From: Portulaca oleracea
Taxonomy: Eukaryota; Streptophyta; Magnoliopsida; Caryophyllales; Portulacaceae
NCBI GenBank assembly: GCA_029582165.1
Contig: CM055888.1
Span: forward strand, 17,310,001-17,374,000
Length of the DNA: 64,000 nucleotides
Direction: 5' to 3'
How positions within the stretch are numbered: position 1 is the first letter of the stretch; every line of letters starts with the position of its first letter. Positions 49,401-60,822 of the stretch are shown one piece after another. The notes under the pieces are model-generated. The model was given only the letters and a program-made list of their open reading frames with translations. It made no database searches and was not told the DNA's origin. A program made the position numbers and the translations under genes.

Positions 49401-51979
49401 GGAGAAAACTTCTCAACAATGGGAGTTGCATCCAAAAGGTCGGTGAAGAACTTCACATCGTCCCCCTCCGTTGTTGAAGAACAAGTGCCCATCAAGCTTG
49501 CTTCAAGTGGATCATCAAAAGCACCTTGGAGGAATAGAGACTCCCATAAAGAATCATCAACCGCATCCTCAACCACATCAATCGCATAGCATGAGTCATC
49601 AAATGTCGGGTGCTTCTTTCCCTCCTCGAGATTGAACACTACTTGCTCTCCTCCCACATTGAGAGATAGTCTCCCATTTTGCACATCAATCATAGCCCCG
49701 GCCGTGGCCAAGAATGGCCTCCCAAGAATAATAGGGGTATGTAGGTCCTCATCCATCTCCAATATCACAAAATCACAAGGGATGAGGAATTTACCAACTT
49801 TGACCTTAATGTCCTCCAAGATACCCATTGGCCTCCTAATCGACCGGTCCGCAAGTTGCAAATTAATGGTGGTTGGAGTGAGCTCATCGAGGCGGAGCTT
49901 TTGACATATTGACCACGGCATGACACTCACACTAGCCCCAAGGTCACAAAGGGCGTTTCCTATCTTCATCTCCCCAATTGAGCAAGGTATAGAAAAACTT
50001 CCCGGATCGGCCAACTTGGTAGGAGTTTTGTTGGAGATGATGGCACTACAATCGGCCGTGAGAGAAATGGTGTTCTCATGCCGGATCTTCTTTTTGTTGG
50101 TCAAGAGATCCTTGAGGTACTTCTTGAAAACCGGGACCTCCGAAATCGCATCTAGGAAAGGGATATTCACGTGAAGCTTTTTGAGCATATCAATGAATCT
50201 GGAGAACTTAGCTTCATCCCTTGTCTTGACAAGCCTCTCGGGGTATGGAACCGGTGGCTTATATGGTTTGAGTGGTTGGGTGACCGGCGCATGTTCAACC
50301 CCCTTCTCAACACTCTTCAGTTTAGGCTCCTTCCTCAAAATTTCGCTGGACTCAATGCCTTCACTTCCCTCTTTCCCATCAACAATGTTATCTTCACCTC
50401 CCTCCCCATGAGTAATGTCAACAACATCTCCACTCCTCTCTCCCAACGGTTCCTCCGCTACCCTAGCAGGGCCCTCATAATTAGTTCCACTCCTCAAGTG
50501 GAGTGCGTTGACTTTCTTCTCCGTGCCTTTCCCATTGTTGGGGTTTGGCATGGTTTGGCTTGGTATAGGTTGGGGAGGTCGGACGGATTGTTGGGCCATT
50601 TGAGCCACATGGAGCTCAAGTTGGTTGATCCGGTTTTCTTGGTTGGTTAAAATCTTTTGAAGCATTGCTTTCAATTCCGGATCTTGAGTAGCAGAGGATG
50701 GTTGAGGGGGGGCGTGGTTATAGTAAGGTTGTTGTGGAGGAGGGTTTTGAAAGTATTGGGGTTGGTGGTATGGAGGGTTATGGAATGTGTTTTGGCCATG
50801 AGGGCGAACATGAGGTTGAGGTTGGTTAGAAAATCCGGGAGGGAAACTTCGGTGTCGAGCATTGTATGCTGGGTTTCCTTGTGATCTAATGGGATGGTTA
50901 TTGGAATAGGAGAGGTTGTTGTTGGGGTAGATGGCATTGGCTTGCTCCATGTCGTGGTACCCTAGGCATTGACCATTAGGGTGGTACCCATTGCAAACGT
51001 TGCATTCAACCATGTTGCTGTCGGGCATGGATGAAGGGCCTTGCATCTCTTGAACGACATTGACTTGCTTCGAGGTATCCATGAGGGCAAACTTTTGACT
51101 CAACTCCGAGATTTGATCGGCAAGGTGTTTCAACACGGCATCACTAGATGAAGATCCTTCCCCTCTTCGCGAACGGTCCGAACCCCAATTTGGAGAGTTT
51201 TGTGCTAGCTCATGAAGGAAAACATTCGCCTCCTCAGCAGTCTTGCCAAGAAAAGTTCTTCCTGAGGCATTATCAATCAACTCTCTCAAATGTCCATTGA
51301 GCCCTTGATAGAAGGTGTTAAGGAGCAACCAATTATCCAAGTTGTGATGAGGAACTCTACGTTGAAGATTCTTGTACCGTCCCCAAGCATCAAAAAGTGA
51401 CTCTCCTTGCTCTTGTTTAAAATTGAAGATATCTTGCCGTCGAAGATGGGTCTCATCGGTGGTGTAGAACCTCTTGAGGAAATCTCCGCTCAACTTCTCC
51501 CAAGTATCATAAGTTCCAGGAGGACAAGTATTGAGCCAAAGCTTGGCTTTCCCCGCTAAAGTCAATGGAAAGAACTTCAGCTTCATGTAGCTTGGCGGAA
51601 CTCCTGGTATTTGGACATAACCGATCCTCTCTTCGAACTTGTCAATATGGTCAATGGGACTCTCCCTCTCAAAACCATTGAACGGGTTTTGCTCAAACAT
51701 GTTCACAAAGTTGGCCTTGAAGTCGTACAAGGCATTATTGCAAAGCGGTAGAATGATGGTTGCCTCCGTCCCCCGGGTGGGTGTATTGTACTGCTAAGGG
51801 ACGGGGTGGGTTTGGTGGTGGATCAACTCCTTAGCCCTGGCCTCCTTGGCCTTCCATGGCGGCTTGTTGTTGTTGTCGTTGCTCCCGACGGCGTCGGCAA
51901 TCGCTGGGCTCTCCGAAGCTTCAATCTCGGGGTCGAGGGGGACGAGTGGGGCTTGGCCTCTATGAGACCTTGTCTGCAT
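46462..51979 (-). pseudogene. Athila-like gag-pol polyprotein, three lesions
   Basis: Starts ATG 51979 (MQTRSHRGQAPLVP). An in-frame TAG at 51794-51796 separates a 61-aa N-terminus from the rest of gag (LYDFKANFVNMFEQNPFNG onward), which includes a retrotransposon gag domain and a Cys-rich CNVCNGYHPNGQC stretch. Protease follows with DLGASVSVMP, then RT (YRMPFGLCAGTFQRCMSAIF, FMDDF box near 48580). A one-base loss near 48320 shifts frame before RNase H (MCDASDYAVGACLAQ). Integrase has an HHCC-type finger (ending CDECQRVG), WGIDFMGPF, VISDNGPYF and a Glu in QGQVEITNRA. A second one-base shift near 47300 splits the integrase core. Without these lesions the polyprotein would be near full length. 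The element therefore depends on other copies. Confidence 0.9.
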
Positions 51980-52100
51980 ACAACACCAACAACAAGGACG
52001 CGTAAAATTATCCTAGGACCTAGACTCACAAAACCTCAAGCAGGTAGAAGGATTCAAAACAAAAACCTAGAAACAAAACAACGAGGAGCTAGGGACACTA

Positions 52101-52120
52101 GCTCCCCGGCAACGGCGCCA
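52101..52120 (-). other. Primer-binding site of Athila-like element
   Basis: TGGCGCCGTTGCCGGGGA on the minus strand, five bases inside the 5' LTR. This is the usual Athila-group primer site. Confidence 0.88.
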
Positions 52121-52125
52121 TTTTG

Positions 52126-53816
52126 TGTACAGCGGTTTGCAGGCCGGTGTAAATTGTCGAACTCAGGGAGCCTGTGGCCTAAATTCTCGTATTTCGTTTC
52201 GGTTTTAGCCTTGAATCAAGAAATAAATCACGGAGCAAAGAACACTTTGATTATAACAAAATTGAAACTAGAAAGACGATTAACTAGGTGATAAATAGAC
52301 AAAGAGAGGTTCGGGGGTTTTAGACACTTAACGGAATCTTTGATCAAGAAGTTTTCATGACTAAAGCACATAAAGTTGGATTCATCTATGGAACAACGCG
52401 GGAAAAGGGCCACAATGAATCTCCTCCCTCGAGGAAGATTCATATTTACTACCCTATGTCCACCATGGACCATCGGGGTTGAGAATTGCGTTAATTCCTA
52501 GTTAAGTCTACACTTACCCTCGCAAGTGTAGACCTAACTATCCCACTCTAGGCTTCCCATTGAGTGTATAACGATTCAAAGAGCTCTCGGACCTTGAACC
52601 GCCACCCCCAATGAGAAGACACTAGGTGAAATAGACTCCTTCAACTAAAACACACTTTAATCAATAAACACCTTAGCCAAAACCCATTAAGGCCTTAATC
52701 ACCCCCTCACCTCAAGGAAGATTAGCCTCTAGACATGGTGGAGAAATTAGCAACACACAACCAATAAAACCCTAGCATGATTCTACTCAAAGGATGGATA
52801 ATAAAACTAACCACTACGATTAACAACATAAAACTACACTAAACACAAGCAACAAAACATTTGAAAACATTAAAGTGAGGAGAAAAGAGATTATACCTAA
52901 AATTGATGAGCAATAAATGGGCAATAAATGAAGAGCAATAACTATTCCCAAATGATGAAGAGCAACTTGCCTTGATTGAAGAATATGATTAACCAACAAA
53001 GTAGAAATTAATCCCCACAAAGCTAATCCTAAAACTTTTGAAAGGTAAAAGATGTCAAAAGAAAGAACATTAATCTCCAGCTAAAAAGCCCCCCTTCAAA
53101 ATGACAAGTCGAGCTAATTAAAACAAAGGGGAAGAAGGGCCAAAACACAGTCGTTTTGGCCGAAAAATAAGCAGGAAATAAGGTCGTAGCGAACGCTACG
53201 GACCTCGTCGCGTTCGCTATGACCCAGAACAGGCGATTCGTTTCAGCACCAGGGCGTCCGCTACGCCCCACGTCGCGACCCAGTCACTCATCCGTAGCGA
53301 ACGCTACGGAGGGCGTAGCGAACGCTACGACCATCAGCAGGAAAACTTGGAAAATTGGGGTTTCATCGTAGCGAGCGCTATGAGAGGGGTAGCGACCGCT
53401 ACGGCCTTGGCGTAACCCTCGCTCGGGCTCGTAACGATCGCTACGACAAGCGTAGCGACCACTACGCTCTTCAGGTGATCTCCATCTATGGGGACGTAGC
53501 GAACGCTACAGCTATCGTAGCGAACGCTACGCGCCTGGTTGCCCCCATACTTAGCCTTTTGGCCCGAAATCCCTCTCCTTTATGCACGGCTGGTCTCCCT
53601 TAATTCCCGGGTCTTCACCACGGCATCAAATCAGCTCCAAAGATCTCGGGATGACCGAGTTATCGCCTTTTTCTGCATCTTCGCCCCCTTTTATTATTCT
53701 CCGAACTCAAAGCCTAAAAAGTCACAAAACACGTAATAAATAACCATTTTATTAGGGAACGGCAATAGACTTTGGCGTGAACGAGTGGTATTTAGCCCCT
53801 AAAATGGGACTAAACA
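52126..53816 (-). repeat. 5' LTR of Athila-like element
   Basis: 1691 bp. Its palindrome array is at 53185-53532, about 285-630 bp from the LTR start on the minus strand, which suits U3. Confidence 0.92.
53185..53532. repeat. Palindrome array in Athila-like 5' LTR
   Basis: About ten to eleven CGTAGCGAACGCTACG-type units. This is a cleaner version of the array in the other LTR. Confidence 0.9.
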
Positions 53817-53821
53817 GACCC

Positions 53822-54287
53822 CTTTATATAGTGTTTAGAAAACCTAGGGAAAGGGTTCAAAACCCTAAAGGGCCGACTTAACGCAATGACGCGCTTCTCC
53901 GGCCTAACACGGTCCGTGTTGAAACAAAACGATCTGTGTTGGACTCCAGAAGGTCCATTAACTCGGCCCAAAGACACCACGGACCGTGGTGTCTCAACAC
54001 GGATTGTGTTGGGTCAATACGGTCCGTGTTGAGCCCAGTTCGGTCCGTGTTGGGCTGATTTCTCACAGAAATCAGTTTCCAATTTTTCTAAACGTAATAC
54101 AATATCACTTAAGTTACATACATTGTTCCAGGGCACTGACTTGTGTGACCCAGTAGGACCAAATAATATAGTTGTAATTAAACATATTCAATCACTAATT
54201 ATAGATGTCTCTAGCAAGACATATAATTACTATATTACTTTGGTTTAATCTCCGTGTATATCGAACATTATCGGGACATTCCCAACA
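53822..54287 (-). repeat. 5' LTR of Copia element, outer part
   Basis: Continuation of the LTR begun at 39802. It includes the palindrome cluster 53905-54054 and ends in CCCAACA. Only a handful of differences from 32321-32778 were seen. Confidence 0.87.
53905..54054. repeat. Cluster of AACACGGTCCGTGTT palindromes in Copia 5' LTR
   Basis: Counterpart of 32400-32547. One unit that is broken there (GGCCGTGTT) is intact here (GGTCCGTGTT). Confidence 0.85.
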
Positions 54288-54376
54288 ATTAACATTCTAG
54301 CTTGATGTAATATATAGTTGTTATTTCTATAACGTAATAAAATGACTATTTTGGCAAAAAAAAAATACTTTTTTAC

Positions 54377-54527
54377 TTATTTGAATAAGAGTCATGTTTG
54401 AAGATATTTAATGATTTATTATCATTAAATGACACTAGAGATGCCCACTATTTCACTTTAACTTAACCAATTATTTTTGATTGAGGTTTGACCTCAGATT
54501 TGTAATGGCCACATAATTGATATGGGC
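54377..54527. other. Short spacer between LINE and next Copia element
   Basis: AT-rich, no gene seen. It may belong to the site that the LINE entered. Confidence 0.5.
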
Positions 54528-54813
54528 TGTTACATGCTCATCAATCCCAAGAATCATTCCCCTAATTAATTGTGTTTTATATTATTTAAGGGGATGATTA
54601 AGGGATTAGTAAAATACACAATACACAGACAATCTCAAAAATACGCTATATTCTCTTTGTATGGTCTACCATCAGTGAGACTCGGGTTTGTAGTGTGGCA
54701 AAGTTCCGGCGACTCTAGTAGCCACTGGAGAACGGTCCTAATAAAGTTGTACGAGCAAGCATCAAGACAACAACCCAATTCCGCATTACGGTTAGTCCTT
54801 TGATAATCTAACA
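54528..54813 (+). repeat. 5' LTR of second Copia element (start tentative)
   Basis: The right end, TAACA, sits directly before the primer-binding site and is firm. TGTTA at 54528 gives matching inverted ends and a 286-bp LTR, but no second LTR is available to confirm it. It contains an inverted repeat (AATCATTCCCCTAA at 54552-54565 with TTAAGGGGATGATT at 54586-54599). Confidence 0.5.
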
Positions 54814-54826
54814 GTGGTATCAGAGC
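54814..54826 (+). other. Primer-binding site of second Copia element
   Basis: GTGGTATCAGAGC immediately after the LTR. Initiator tRNA-Met type. Confidence 0.88.
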
Positions 54827-56249
54827 TATTGTTTTTGCTTTGTACTACAACCGAGTCAATTACCGTGCTGTCCTATTTCTTTTCCTTTCACATATCATGA
54901 AACGAAAATGAACACCATGCTTTCACCGAGTTCCACTGCATTTTTTTTGCTGTGTCTTTTTTAAAATATGAAAAATTAAGTGTTTTTCAAATCTTACCCC
55001 ATCATACCACAAAGGAAGGGTGGCACGTGTAAATGACGCGCCGCCAACAGAGACTGTGTTGTCTTCATTCTTCCTTCTTCTTTCCCCATAAACCTCGATC
55101 TGTCAGAATTAAACCGGAAAACCACTGGACGAATCGGCAGAAGAGGCGCGTATGGGTCACGCGCCGCCACCTGGGTGGCGCGTTGGTCGCGTGACCGGCA
55201 CTGTTGGACTCGTGATTCTCCGATCTACATGATGGTTGTGTTAGTTTTCTAGTTTGGTAGCTAAACTTTTACAGATCGAGTTTTTGAGAGGGGGAAGGAA
55301 TGGTGGTTTCATCATATGGGTATTATGTTTCGGTGGCGTTTGTGGGTAATAAACGTTTTTTTTAGACCGAATAGATGAGAAAAGAGATGATGAAGGTGTT
55401 TTTTTGGTCGATTTTGCTCCGACATCAATGGATGCTTCGCTGTGTTTCATGTTTCTTTTGGGAGAAGAAAGGATGAGGATGAAGAACAGTCTGTGTGATG
55501 TGTCTTTTAATAGGCAGAGAATTGACTAAGAATTAAAATAATTATAAAGGACGTACATGTCTTGCTGTGAACTGAATCTTGCGTTCATTTTTTTCTTGTT
55601 ATTCTCTTTTGTTCAGCGTTTTTTATATTGTTTTAATTGTTATTTTTTGTTTTAACTTTGTGTTAAATTATAATTATGTGTTAGTTATATATTTTATTGG
55701 TCTATTCTAATTTAACCGTGATATGATTATGTTTTTATATGTTAATCAGAATTTTTTGTGAATAGATTACTTATATTTCTTTGTGTAATTATATATATTA
55801 TAAGCATGTTGTTTATTTCTTGTAATTATAATTTGTTTACTTGAAATAATTTATTCAAGAGAATGTTCTTTTCTTGTTATTAGTTTGACATGTTTAAGTA
55901 ATATATAATAGTTTCTCTTGAGCATGTTTTTTTTATTTATATTTACATAAAATAAGTTTTATGTATTATTCATGTGCTGAATTAGTTTTATGTCATGAAT
56001 TTATAAAAAAGTTTTATAAAATTGTTAATTAAGAGTCTTTGTGATATCTTATTATAAATGTTGATGGGTTTAACATTAGTCCATGTAATATGTTTTATGG
56101 ACTAAACAAATTCTTGATTCCTAATTCATTAAATATGTGATGATTATGAGCATAGCAAAATTTTCGAACATATGAGATGATTTATGGTCTTGAGAATTTT
56201 TTTTTGTGCGTGTAAGATATGCCTAACATCCATGTTCTTACTTGTAGAT
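54827..56249 (+). other. Leader of second Copia element
   Basis: Non-coding. A GC-rich patch at 55020-55200 contains GACGCGCCGCC (55034-55044) and a strong inverted repeat, GGTCACGCG (55155-55163) with CGCGTGACC (55188-55196). A smaller nested one is CGCGCCGCCACC/GGGTGGCGCG. The remainder is T-rich with no gene. Confidence 0.65.
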
Positions 56250-59200
56250 ATGGCTTCTAAAACGTCTATGATTGGTGATTTGTCCACCAATGAAAAGTTG
56301 GACGGAACTAATTACGACATGTGGCACCGAAAGATTCAGTTTCTTTTGGATGAACGTGAAGTGCTAGAGCACGTCACCACCACTATGTCTACCCCTAAAA
56401 CCACGGATGACAATGAGAAAGACATTACCGAGACTGATGAGTACAAGTCCAACTTGGTTGCGTACCAAGCATGGAGCAAGAAAGATTGTAAGGCACGCTA
56501 TACTATGTTGTACTGCATGCACGATGATCTAATAGGAGAATTTGAAAGTTATCCCACTGCTAAGGACATGTGGGATAATATTCAAATTCGATATGGTCAA
56601 ACTTCGGAACCGAGGCTACAAGCGTTATATATTAAGTGGATATCATATACTATAGATTCGAGCCGAAGTATAGCTGAGCATATAAGAGCCATGCAGGCTA
56701 TGATTCGTGATCTAAGGGCAGGAGGTATTGGAACTTTCTGATCGTGAACAACGGAACAATGTGCTTTGTGCACTTCCCCCTACTGACGAGAGGTGGAAAT
56801 CGTTCATCAGCTTAATGACTCACAGTGATCACGTCAAGACTTTTACTGATATTGCTAAACACCTTGAGCTTGAGGCTGAGAGCCTCAAGGCATCTGCTCC
56901 TCCTCCCATAGCATTAGTTGCTAGGGTAGATAGACCCAAGAGGAACAAGTTTCGACAAGGGAAGAAGAAGAGTCCTCATCCCTCGAAAAAACTTGGTCCT
57001 AAAGGTGGGATTGCTAAGAACAATCAAAACCTAAGGGTAAAGTGGAGAAGAACATGGCACATGTGGTGTGATACAACTGCAGAAAGAAGGGCCATTACGC
57101 TAGGGAGTGTCCCAAGCCGGCTAAGGTACTTTCTTCATTTCCTAATGTTAAATTGCTAGTGTGTTCCCATGCATTCATTGCTAATTCATTTCCTAATTGG
57201 ATTGTAGACTCGGGAGCCAGCAAACATGTAGTGAGAGATCGAGATGGATTTGTAGACTTTCACCTTTATCCGGTGGGGATGCAGTCCGTGACTCTTGGAA
57301 ATGGAACTGCAGAAGATGTTCTAGGAGTTGGAACGTATCAGCTCAAGTTGCGTGGAGGGAATTCGTTACTTCTTCACGATGCACGCTACGCACCTGGGGT
57401 GCGGTGTTCCTTAGTTTCGCACGTGTTATAATGAACTTAGGTTTTCATTTTATGTCTCGAATTGATGGTTTGTATATTTTGTATGGTGGCAATTTATTTG
57501 GCCACGCGTCTTTAGTAGATGATTTTCTTGTTTTGGATTGGATGATAAATATTATTCAAATAAAGCATCTTCTGTTTTTGTTTCATCTGTTGATTCAAAT
57601 TCTGATTCTATTGTATGGCATGCTAGACTTGGACATATATATTGGTTAAGATAGAATGACTAGACTTGCTAAGGAATGTTTTTGCACGTAGTGGTGCCAT
57701 ATATTTTCTCACATTTATAGATGAATTTTCTAGATATGGATATGTGTATCTATTATCTCACTAATATGAAGCATCAGATGTGTTCAAACGCTTTGTAGCG
57801 GAAGTTGAGACCAAATTGGAACGAAGGGTTAAGACTCTTCGAACCGATCATGGTTGTGAATATCTCTCAGATATGTTCGATGGATTTTGTGAGGAGAAGG
57901 GCATAACAAGACATCTAACGATTCCTTATACGCCTCAGCAGAATGGTGTTGCTGAGCGTAGGAACCACACTCTACTTGACATGGCCAGGTCGATGATGGC
58001 TCAAGCTAATCTTCCAATTAGCTTTTGGGGTGATGCGTTGCTTACAACAACTTATATCTTAAATCGAGTGCCCAGTAAGAGTGTTCCTTCTACTTCGTAT
58101 GAGTTATGGAACGGTAGGAAACCTTCTTTGGATCACTTACGTCCATGGGGTTCGGCGGGCTTAGGCATAACCCGACTCATAGACATGGCAAGCTTGGTCC
58201 AAGAGCCACTAAGATGATCTTTATTAGATACCCAGAACATTCAAAAGGATACGTAATGTATGGAGAACATCCAAATGGTGGCATGAAGGAAGTTGATTCC
58301 CGAAATGTCTATTTTCTTGAGGATGAGTTTCTAAGTATTGGTGAAATTAAAAAGGATTTGCAATTGTATGAGTTACAACAACTATCTCTCGGTGAGGGGG
58401 AGGATTTGTATACTCGTCGAATCACTGAGGATAGTAGGTTTTCTCCAACTGATAAAGATAGTGGGAGTGTTCCTAATATTTCTCCTAGAGAAAACTTGTC
58501 TCTTCAGGTTACTCAACAAAAGAATGAAGTTAGTCCTTAATCTCTAATTGATGAACATGAGGGTAGTCCTCATGCTCAGGAAGTCACATCCCAAGGGGTT
58601 AGTGGGATTGATATTTTCCCCATTCAAGATTCCCTATCTCTAAGAAAAAGGGGGAGGGATCCAGATCCTGAGCCTGAACAGACACAACTATCAAGTCCTA
58701 AGCCACTTCGAAGGAGTAAACGTGGAAAAATTCCCCGATGATTTTTCCAAATCGAAGAGGAAATTTTCTTTTGTACTCCTATGGAGTTAGAGGAACCTAC
58801 CTCTTATGTAGAGGCTATTGATTCACCAAACCATAAGGAATGGATGGATGCCATGAGAGATGAGTTAGACTCCATGGCAAGAAATGAAGTTTGGGAACTA
58901 GTTGATCTTCCTCCTGGACGAAAAGCTATTGGAAACAAGTGGGTTTTCAAGCTTAAGCGTTGGGCGGATGGATTACTTGATAAGTTCAAAGCCCGTTTGG
59001 TGGCGAAAGGCTACACCCAAGTTGAAGGTGTAGACTACGAAGAGACTTTTTCTCCTGTGATGAGATTAGCCTCTATTCGCTTGCTTCTAGCCCTGGTTGC
59101 CCAGTTGGATTTAGAGTTGTTCCAAATGGATGTAAAGACTGCATTCCTCAATGGATATCTTGAGGAAGAAATATATATGGATCAACGTGTTGGTTTTGTA

Positions 59201-59320
59201 TCAAAAGGAAGAGAAGACAAAGTTTGTCGTCTTAAGAAGTCTATATATGGTCTTAAGCAGTCTTCCAGAGCGTGGTACTTTAGATTCCATGAAGCCATTA
59301 CCGTTTTTGGTTTAACCATG
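56250..59320 (+). pseudogene. Copia gag-pol, frameshifted and truncated in RT
   Basis: Gag starts at ATG 56250 (MASKTSMIGDLSTNEKLDGT) with a UBN2-type gag domain. A frameshift near 56725 follows. The zinc knuckle (NCRKKGHYAREC, about 57075-57115) is out of frame with its flanks. Protease has WIVDSGASKHV (57197-57230). The region 57430-57720 has lost most of the GAG-pre-integrase domain. Integrase shows DEFSRYGYVYLLSH with a stop, then LRTDHGCEYL and PQQNGVAERRNHTLLDMARS (57930-57985), which keep the catalytic Asp and Glu. RT starts in the 58781-59320 frame with WVFKLKR, KARLVAKGYTQVEGVDYEET and MDVKTAFLNGYLEEEIYM. It ends before the YVDD box. Confidence 0.87.
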
Positions 59321-60801
59321 TGTAGACATCCAAAAAGTGTCATTGTAATATTGTAATTTTATTTTCTAGTATTTCTTTTATTATTATTTTTAGCGTAGGT
59401 AAAATGCCAATTATGTTTGAAATGCAAAAATGAGAGAAAAACACCACAAAATAGGCCGCAAAACAACCCAAAAGAAATAACAAAAACAGGCCCAAAATAA
59501 GTCCTGGCACGCAGCCTGAGGCGCTGCCCAGAACCCGAGCGGAGTCGGGGCGCCAGGCGGGTCTGCACGCGGCCCATTACCCAGTTCCAGGGCGCTGTGC
59601 GGGTCTGCCTGCCGCCCATTTACCCGGATCCAGCTGTCCTCGGGTCGCGTGCTGCGAAAGCTGGCTTGGAGAGCAAGACAGGCAGACCCGCCTGTTTACT
59701 AACTTTAGCAGATTGGCTATTTTTAGCACATCCGCTATTTTTAGCGCATTCCTAAACTCTAAACCTAATTTCCCTTCACTCACTCACCCTATAAATACCC
59801 CCTCTTCTCATTTCATTTGACATACCGAAACCACCTGGGAGTATTAACACTAGGTGGATTTCTCTTCTTCTCTCCTTCTCTCATTTGCATACAAGCATTC
59901 TGGCATTTTTGTTTTCGCATTTTCATTTTCGTTATTATTTTCTTGTAATCACCCATAATATTGTAATGTTGACATTAATGTTGGTTATGATTAAGCTAAA
60001 TCTGATTACTTGAAGGAATAACTTTATTTCCTTCTTTGTTCATATGCATTTTTGTTTATCGTTTTCATTTATTTATCGCATTCTTTTATTATCGCATTTA
60101 ATTTCCGCATGCATTTAATAACGTCAATTAATCTAATTAATTCTCCCCTTCTACTCTCTTCTTTAATAAACCGATCTGGTAGAGTCCGTTCTTTGAACGG
60201 GCAGATTCGAAGGTTTTTACTTTCGAATTCGTAACCTTACCCCCGGATCCGAATCTCATGTTATGCGGTTGCGCGGAGTCAAGAAAATTCGAGTTTATTA
60301 ATTCTCTTAAAAATTAGTTGGCGGCTCCTAAAAAATAAATTTGATTAAATTTGATTCGCTAAATGTTAAATTTTATTCGAGTTTTAAAATTTTATATTTC
60401 CCGGTATAATTTGAATACCGAAAATCATAAATTGGTGCCCTCGATCCAACATTCGGCACCCCGTGCAGGTCTGCACGGTTGTTGGCCCGAGCCCACTGCC
60501 AAGACTGGCGTCCGAAGGCCAGTGGTCACACCAGGCACGAGCAGTACGACATGGCCCCTGGTGATGACGGGTAATTCTCTGATTGCCTCGGTTTCCGTGC
60601 TAATTATTTCTGATTTTCCTGGTTTTATTATTTATTTCAGGTAGATTGTAAACTATAATGTTCATAATAAAATTCAAACATTTCATGTGAACATTTTTAA
60701 TATGTAAAATTCAATTTACGTCCCTTAAAGACTAGACACCTCTTTCGACTCGCCATACACCGCGTAGGGCACCATTGGAAGGTTTTTTCCCGGATCCTAC
60801 A
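59321..60801 (+). repeat. 5' LTR of Tat/Ogre-like element
   Basis: 1481 bp with inverted ends TGTAG...CTACA. A GC-rich patch at 59510-59700 has repeated GCGGGTCTGC words and the palindrome-like CAGGCAGACCCGCCTG (59679-59694). A further GTGCAGGTCTGCACG palindrome lies near 60464-60478. Confidence 0.8.
59790..59797 (+). promoter_or_regulatory. TATA box of Tat/Ogre-like LTR
   Basis: TATAAATA after a C-rich stretch. Transcription would start near 59820, placing the U3/R border about 500 bp into the LTR. Confidence 0.6.
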
Positions 60802-60803
60802 AA

Positions 60804-60822
60804 TGGCGACTCCACTGGGGAC
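60804..60822 (+). other. Primer-binding site of Tat/Ogre-like element
   Basis: TGGCGACTCCACTGGGGAC, two bases after the LTR. It is close to the primer site I recall for Ogre/Tat elements (tRNA-Arg). Confidence 0.8.

Larger units (their letters stand above)
40194..53816 (-). mobile_element. Athila-like Gypsy retrotransposon, 13.6 kb
   Basis: Two LTRs (40194-41892 and 52126-53816) lie inside a perfect 5-bp duplication, GACCC (40189-40193 and 53817-53821). The primer-binding site TGGCGCCGTTGCCGGGGA (minus strand, 52103-52120) is of the kind used by Athila elements. The order on the minus strand is LTR, PBS, gag-pol (51979-46462), palindrome array, env-position ORF (45485-43962), about 2 kb non-coding, polypurine tract, LTR. 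The LTRs are close to identical outside their palindrome arrays, so the insertion is recent. It landed a few bases downstream of the Copia TATA box. Confidence 0.93.
31912..54287 (-). mobile_element. Copia retrotransposon, decayed, inserted in the LINE and itself interrupted
   Basis: Left LTR 31912-32778, internal DNA 32779-39801, right LTR 39802-40193 plus 53822-54287. The right LTR is split by the Athila-like element. The primer-binding site faces the right LTR, so the element is on the minus strand. Outside the element, ATTAA follows 54287, and ATTAA also occurs on the left at 31904-31908 but three bases short of the LTR edge, so the target duplication is only probable. Confidence 0.82.
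26926..54366 (+). mobile_element. 5'-truncated LINE split by two nested insertions
   Basis: LINE pieces are 26926-28701, 30457-31911 and 54288-54366, in the same order and strand. The 3' end is an A run at about 54357-54364. A 10-bp T-rich match, CTTTTTTACT, occurs at 26916-26925 and 54367-54376 and would be the target duplication. Because it is low-complexity I give it moderate weight. The 5' limit could be anywhere up to about 27060. Endonuclease and ORF1 are absent, as expected for 5' truncation. Confidence 0.68.
54528..59320 (+). mobile_element. Second Copia element, 3' end cut off by a Tat/Ogre-like insertion
   Basis: 5' LTR (candidate 54528-54813), PBS, 1.4-kb leader, then gag, protease, integrase and the start of RT. 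The coding sequence stops abruptly at 59320, where another LTR begins. RNase H and the 3' LTR are not in the window and should lie beyond the inserted element. Confidence 0.85.

Noticed and set aside
52228..52473. 81-residue frame identical at 40296-40541
   Set aside because: It lies in the Athila-like LTRs, is present only because LTRs are duplicated, and has no conserved domain.
60363..60644. 93-residue frame in the Tat/Ogre-like LTR
   Set aside because: It is within the LTR upstream of the PBS, with no family match that I recognise.
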